Below, one piece after another: positions 61,551 through 64,000 of a stretch of DNA of 64,000 nucleotides (position 1 is the stretch's first letter; the number at the start of each line of letters is the position of its first letter). This DNA is from Pedobacter roseus (GTDB lineage Bacteria > Bacteroidota > Bacteroidia > Sphingobacteriales > Sphingobacteriaceae), in assembly GCF_014395225.1 (NCBI RefSeq), contig NZ_CP060723.1:1922001-1986000 (forward strand), given 5' to 3'. Position numbers and translations under genes: made by a program. The notes beneath the pieces are model-generated. The model was not told the origin of the DNA, did no database searches, and worked only from the letters and a program-made list of their open reading frames with translations.

Positions 61551-62976
61551 GCAAAATATTTATAAAGGCATTGGATTGGTGTTGATATGCGCTGCATATA
61601 CCGCCTGTAAATTGCCAGAAGTGGCCCAACGCTCCGAAAATAAAAATGTACCTGCAGCCTTTAATGGCTCGCAGGATACAGTAAACACGGCCAGCATTAA
61701 ATGGCGTAACTTTTTTACCGATCCAAACCTGGTCAACCTGATTGATACCGCACTTAAAAATAACCAGGAGCTGAATATCACGCTTCAGGATATCGAAATT
61801 GCCAAAAATGAAATCAAGGCGAGAAAAGGAGAACTTTTACCGAGTGTAACCTATGGTGTAGGTGCTGGATTTGATAAAGTTGGCCGTTATACCAGTTCGG
61901 GTGCAGGTGATGCTTCAACAGAAATTACACCTGGTAAAGAAGTACCTGAAGTATTGCCTGACTACCATTTTGGCTTACAAGCCAATTGGGAAGCAGATAT
62001 CTGGCACAAATTACGCAACTCTAAAAAAGCAGCCATTAGCCACTATCTATCAACGGTTGAGGGTAAGAATTTTGTCATTACCAATTTAATTGCCGAAGTA
62101 GCCAATTCATACTATGAGTTGTTAGCGGCCGACAATCAGTTAGAAACGGTAAAAAAGAATATCGAACTACAGAGCAATGCTTTAGAGCTGATGAAAATCC
62201 AAAAACAGGCTTCAAGGGTTAACGAGCTTGCTGTGCGTAAATTTGAGGCAGAAGTATTAAGCTCAAAAAGTCTAGAATTTGATATTCAGCAGAACATTAC
62301 CGAAACAGAGAATAAAATTAATTTCCTGTTAGGCCGTTATCCTCAGCCGATCATCAGGGATAAATCTAATTTTACCGATCTGGTTCCGCCAACCGTGCAA
62401 ACAGGTTTACCTTCGCAGTTATTGGCTAACCGCCCGGATATTAAACAGGCCGAATTCGAACTTGCAGCAGCTAAATTGGATGTTAAAGTAGCCAAAGCGC
62501 AGTTTTATCCATCTTTAGGCATTTCTGCAACCATCGGTTACCAGGCTTTTAATCCTTCTTATTTATTAAGAACGCCAGAATCTTTGATCTATTCGTTAGC
62601 AGGAGATTTAGCCGGACCACTGATCAACAGAAATGCTATAAAAGCAGAATATTTAACAGCGAATGCCAAACAGTTGCAGGCAGTTTTTGATTATGAAAAA
62701 ACCATTTTAAATGGCTATATTGAAGTCGCCAATCAAATGTCAAAAATCAGCAATTTGCAAAAAAGTTACGACCTGAAATCGAAACAAGTTGCTGCACTTA
62801 CACAGTCGATCGATATTTCGAACGATTTGTTTAAATCGGCAAGGGCAGATTATTTTGAGGTGTTGATGACCCAACGTGATGCATTACAATCGAAATTAGA
62901 GTTGATCGAAACCAAAAAACAACAGTTAAACGCTGTGGTAGATATTTATCACGCCCTGGGAGGCGGATGGAACTAG
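61543..62976 (+). CDS. OprM/NodT-type outer-membrane efflux lipoprotein
   Basis: Outer-membrane channel of the tripartite pump, about 477 residues, lipoprotein signal ending YTAC. Start at ATG 61543 (MFKQNIYKG); the preceding in-frame TTG at 61534 would add three residues. It has two related helical halves (LIDTALKNNQELNITLQDIEIAKNEIKARKGELLPSV at the start and LANRPDIKQAEFELAAAKLDVKVAKAQFYPSL in the second) and the NodT-like ending. Third and last gene of the operon, closed by the terminator at 63043-63071. Confidence 0.95.
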   Translation: MFKQNIYKGIGLVLICAAYTACKLPEVAQRSENKNVPAAFNGSQDTVNTASIKWRNFFTDPNLVNLIDTALKNNQELNITLQDIEIAKNEIKARKGELLPSVTYGVGAGFDKVGRYTSSGAGDASTEITPGKEVPEVLPDYHFGLQANWEADIWHKLRNSKKAAISHYLSTVEGKNFVITNLIAEVANSYYELLAADNQLETVKKNIELQSNALELMKIQKQASRVNELAVRKFEAEVLSSKSLEFDIQQNITETENKINFLLGRYPQPIIRDKSNFTDLVPPTVQTGLPSQLLANRPDIKQAEFELAAAKLDVKVAKAQFYPSLGISATIGYQAFNPSYLLRTPESLIYSLAGDLAGPLINRNAIKAEYLTANAKQLQAVFDYEKTILNGYIEVANQMSKISNLQKSYDLKSKQVAALTQSIDISNDLFKSARADYFEVLMTQRDALQSKLELIETKKQQLNAVVDIYHALGGGWN

Positions 62977-63315
62977 GTTAATACCAGTAATCATTAAATA
63001 AATACAATATTCTTTGAAGTCTTATTATCCTTATATTCAATCAGGCTGTTCCATTTGGAGCAGCCTTTTTTATTCCCCTCTTTTAGAGTGTCTGCTCCGG
63101 TTTTTTTCAGAGGGTGTCCGCCAGGACGGGGTGTCTTCTCGCAATTTCACCAACACCTATTCCTAAAATACGTTGAGTATTTCGCGATTCCGTTTCGAAC
63201 TGGAATAGCCTTTTTTCCCTTTGTTCATTTATTTATCATAAAATTCATTTTGCAAACAATGCCATTTGTCTGCGGTTATCTGTATCATAGAATTTATCAT
63301 TATATCTGAAATAAA
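62977..63315. other. Intergenic region behind the efflux operon
   Basis: Contains the terminator at 63043-63071, then about 240 bases with no supported gene. There are short hairpins such as GTCC-GCCA-GGAC (about 63116-63127) and ATTCC...GGAAT (about 63187-63206), which may be worn repeats, and a TTTG-rich stretch that may carry the promoter of the aldo/keto reductase gene. Confidence 0.5.
63043..63071 (+). terminator. Intrinsic terminator of the efflux operon
   Basis: AGGCTGtTCC, four-base loop ATTT, GGAgCAGCCT, then seven T. One mismatch in a strong stem, 65 bases past the channel stop. Confidence 0.85.
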
Positions 63316-64000
63316 ATGGGAAAAACAACATTTAAATTTGGCGAATTAGAAGTTAACCGTTTAGGTTATGGAGCGATGCAATTAACAGGTAAAGGTGTTT
63401 TTGGCGAAGTGGAAGACCGCGAAAATGCAATAACGGTTTTACGCGAAGCAGTTGCAAATGGCGTTAATTTTATTGATACAGCTGAAGCTTACGGACCAAA
63501 ATTTAACGAATCGCTTATTGCCGATGCATTATCACCTTTTCAAAAAGATGTTTTTATAGCTACTAAAGGCGGTTTTGACCGACCAGGTCCAAACAATTGG
63601 GTGCCTAACGGTGCGCCAGAAAAAATCAGAGAAGATATTGAAGGAAGTTTACAACGCTTAAAAGTAAATTCAATCGATTTATGGCAGTTGCACCGTATTG
63701 ATCCTAATGTGGATATTGCTAAAACCCTTGCGCCAGTGGTAGAGGCCGTAAAAGAAGGTAAAATAAAAAATGTAGGATTATCAGAAGTTACCATCGATCA
63801 GATTAAGCAGGTACAGGATATTTTGCCTATAGTTTCTGTACAAAATTTATATAACCTTAGCAACAGGGAGTGGGAGAGTGTTTTAGATTTTACTGCAGAA
63901 CAAGGTCTGGCTTTTATCCCTTGGTTTCCCTTGGCTTCCGGTCCGCATAAGTTAGAGGATAAAATTAAAGCCATTGCCGAAGAACACAAGGCTACAACCG
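63316..64000 (+). CDS. Aldo/keto reductase, 3' end outside window
   Basis: NADPH-dependent oxidoreductase of the AKR family (oxidises/reduces carbonyls), partial: 228 codons run to the window end with no stop. Starts MGKTTFKFGELEVNRLGYGAM, the usual N-terminal hairpin. Catalytic tetrad positions are visible: Asp in FIDTAEAYG with its Tyr, Lys in FIATKGGF and His in LWQLHRID. The VSEVTIDQI and SVQNLYN strands fit the C-terminal half of the barrel. Substrate not known; the closest type seems the YajO/PdxI-like aldo/keto reductases. Confidence 0.93.
   Translation, partial: MGKTTFKFGELEVNRLGYGAMQLTGKGVFGEVEDRENAITVLREAVANGVNFIDTAEAYGPKFNESLIADALSPFQKDVFIATKGGFDRPGPNNWVPNGAPEKIREDIEGSLQRLKVNSIDLWQLHRIDPNVDIAKTLAPVVEAVKEGKIKNVGLSEVTIDQIKQVQDILPIVSVQNLYNLSNREWESVLDFTAEQGLAFIPWFPLASGPHKLEDKIKAIAEEHKATT

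Noticed and set aside
63072..63315. Small ORF over the region behind the efflux terminator
   Set aside because: The frame at 63055-63309 starts inside the terminator, has no conserved look and ends just before the aldo/keto reductase start.

Overview
The window looks like a chromosomal segment of a Bacteroidota bacterium of the Sphingobacteriaceae, most likely Pedobacter or a close relative. Reasons seen in the sequence: a SusC/SusD pair, many lipoproteins with short Bacteroidota-type signal peptides, promoter-like TAnnTTTG elements, weak Shine-Dalgarno usage, moderate-to-low GC, and families typical of that group (GOB-like subclass B3 metallo-beta-lactamase, DACNV/DAC-like protein, contractile-injection genes). 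I saw no tRNA, rRNA, CRISPR array or intact transposase. Genus is inference.

Layout. 1-1.5 kb: 3' part of a PAS histidine kinase. 1.9-3.9 kb: a lipoprotein, a TspO-like membrane protein and a DUF3253 protein. 4-9.2 kb (minus): a six-gene light/DNA-repair operon in the order SDR, MarR regulator, phytoene synthase-like CrtB, a 48-residue DUF2256 zinc-ribbon protein, a photolyase-homology FAD protein, and an Fe-S photolyase. 9.7-14 kb: a large secreted protein, an MFS transporter and an ArsB-like carrier. 14.3-18.8 kb: two more PAS histidine kinases related to the first. 19.1-22.5 kb: a DisA/DAC-like protein, a PRC-barrel protein and a DEAD-box helicase. 22.6-25.2 kb: an MCE/Mla-type lipid transport operon (permease, ATPase, MCE protein). 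25.6-30.2 kb: SusC/SusD. 30.4-30.8 kb: a decayed HxlR regulator. 31-40.3 kb: a two-component system followed by a PAP2 phosphatase and an RND efflux operon; two copies of a near-identical 29-bp site lie in front of the PAP2 gene and the efflux operon and are probably the response-regulator operator. 40.7-41.6 kb: a B3 metallo-beta-lactamase.

41.9-51.9 kb is the most interesting part: a nine-gene plus-strand cluster with a contractile sheath, a tail tube, a VgrG spike, a PAAR tip, a short 'contractile injection system tape measure' domain protein, two Ala-rich helical proteins, a 306-residue protein whose N-terminal two thirds resemble a gasdermin pore-forming domain by eye, and a CIS-type AAA+ ATPase. 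No baseplate wedge, gp25, LysM or tail-terminator gene is present, so this is either a minimal new contractile system or depends on parts encoded elsewhere.

51.9-56.6 kb (minus): an esterase, lipoproteins, a Crp/Fnr regulator and an AAA ATPase. 57.3-63 kb: a second complete tripartite RND efflux operon with a clear terminator. 63.3 kb to the end: the 5' part of an aldo/keto reductase.
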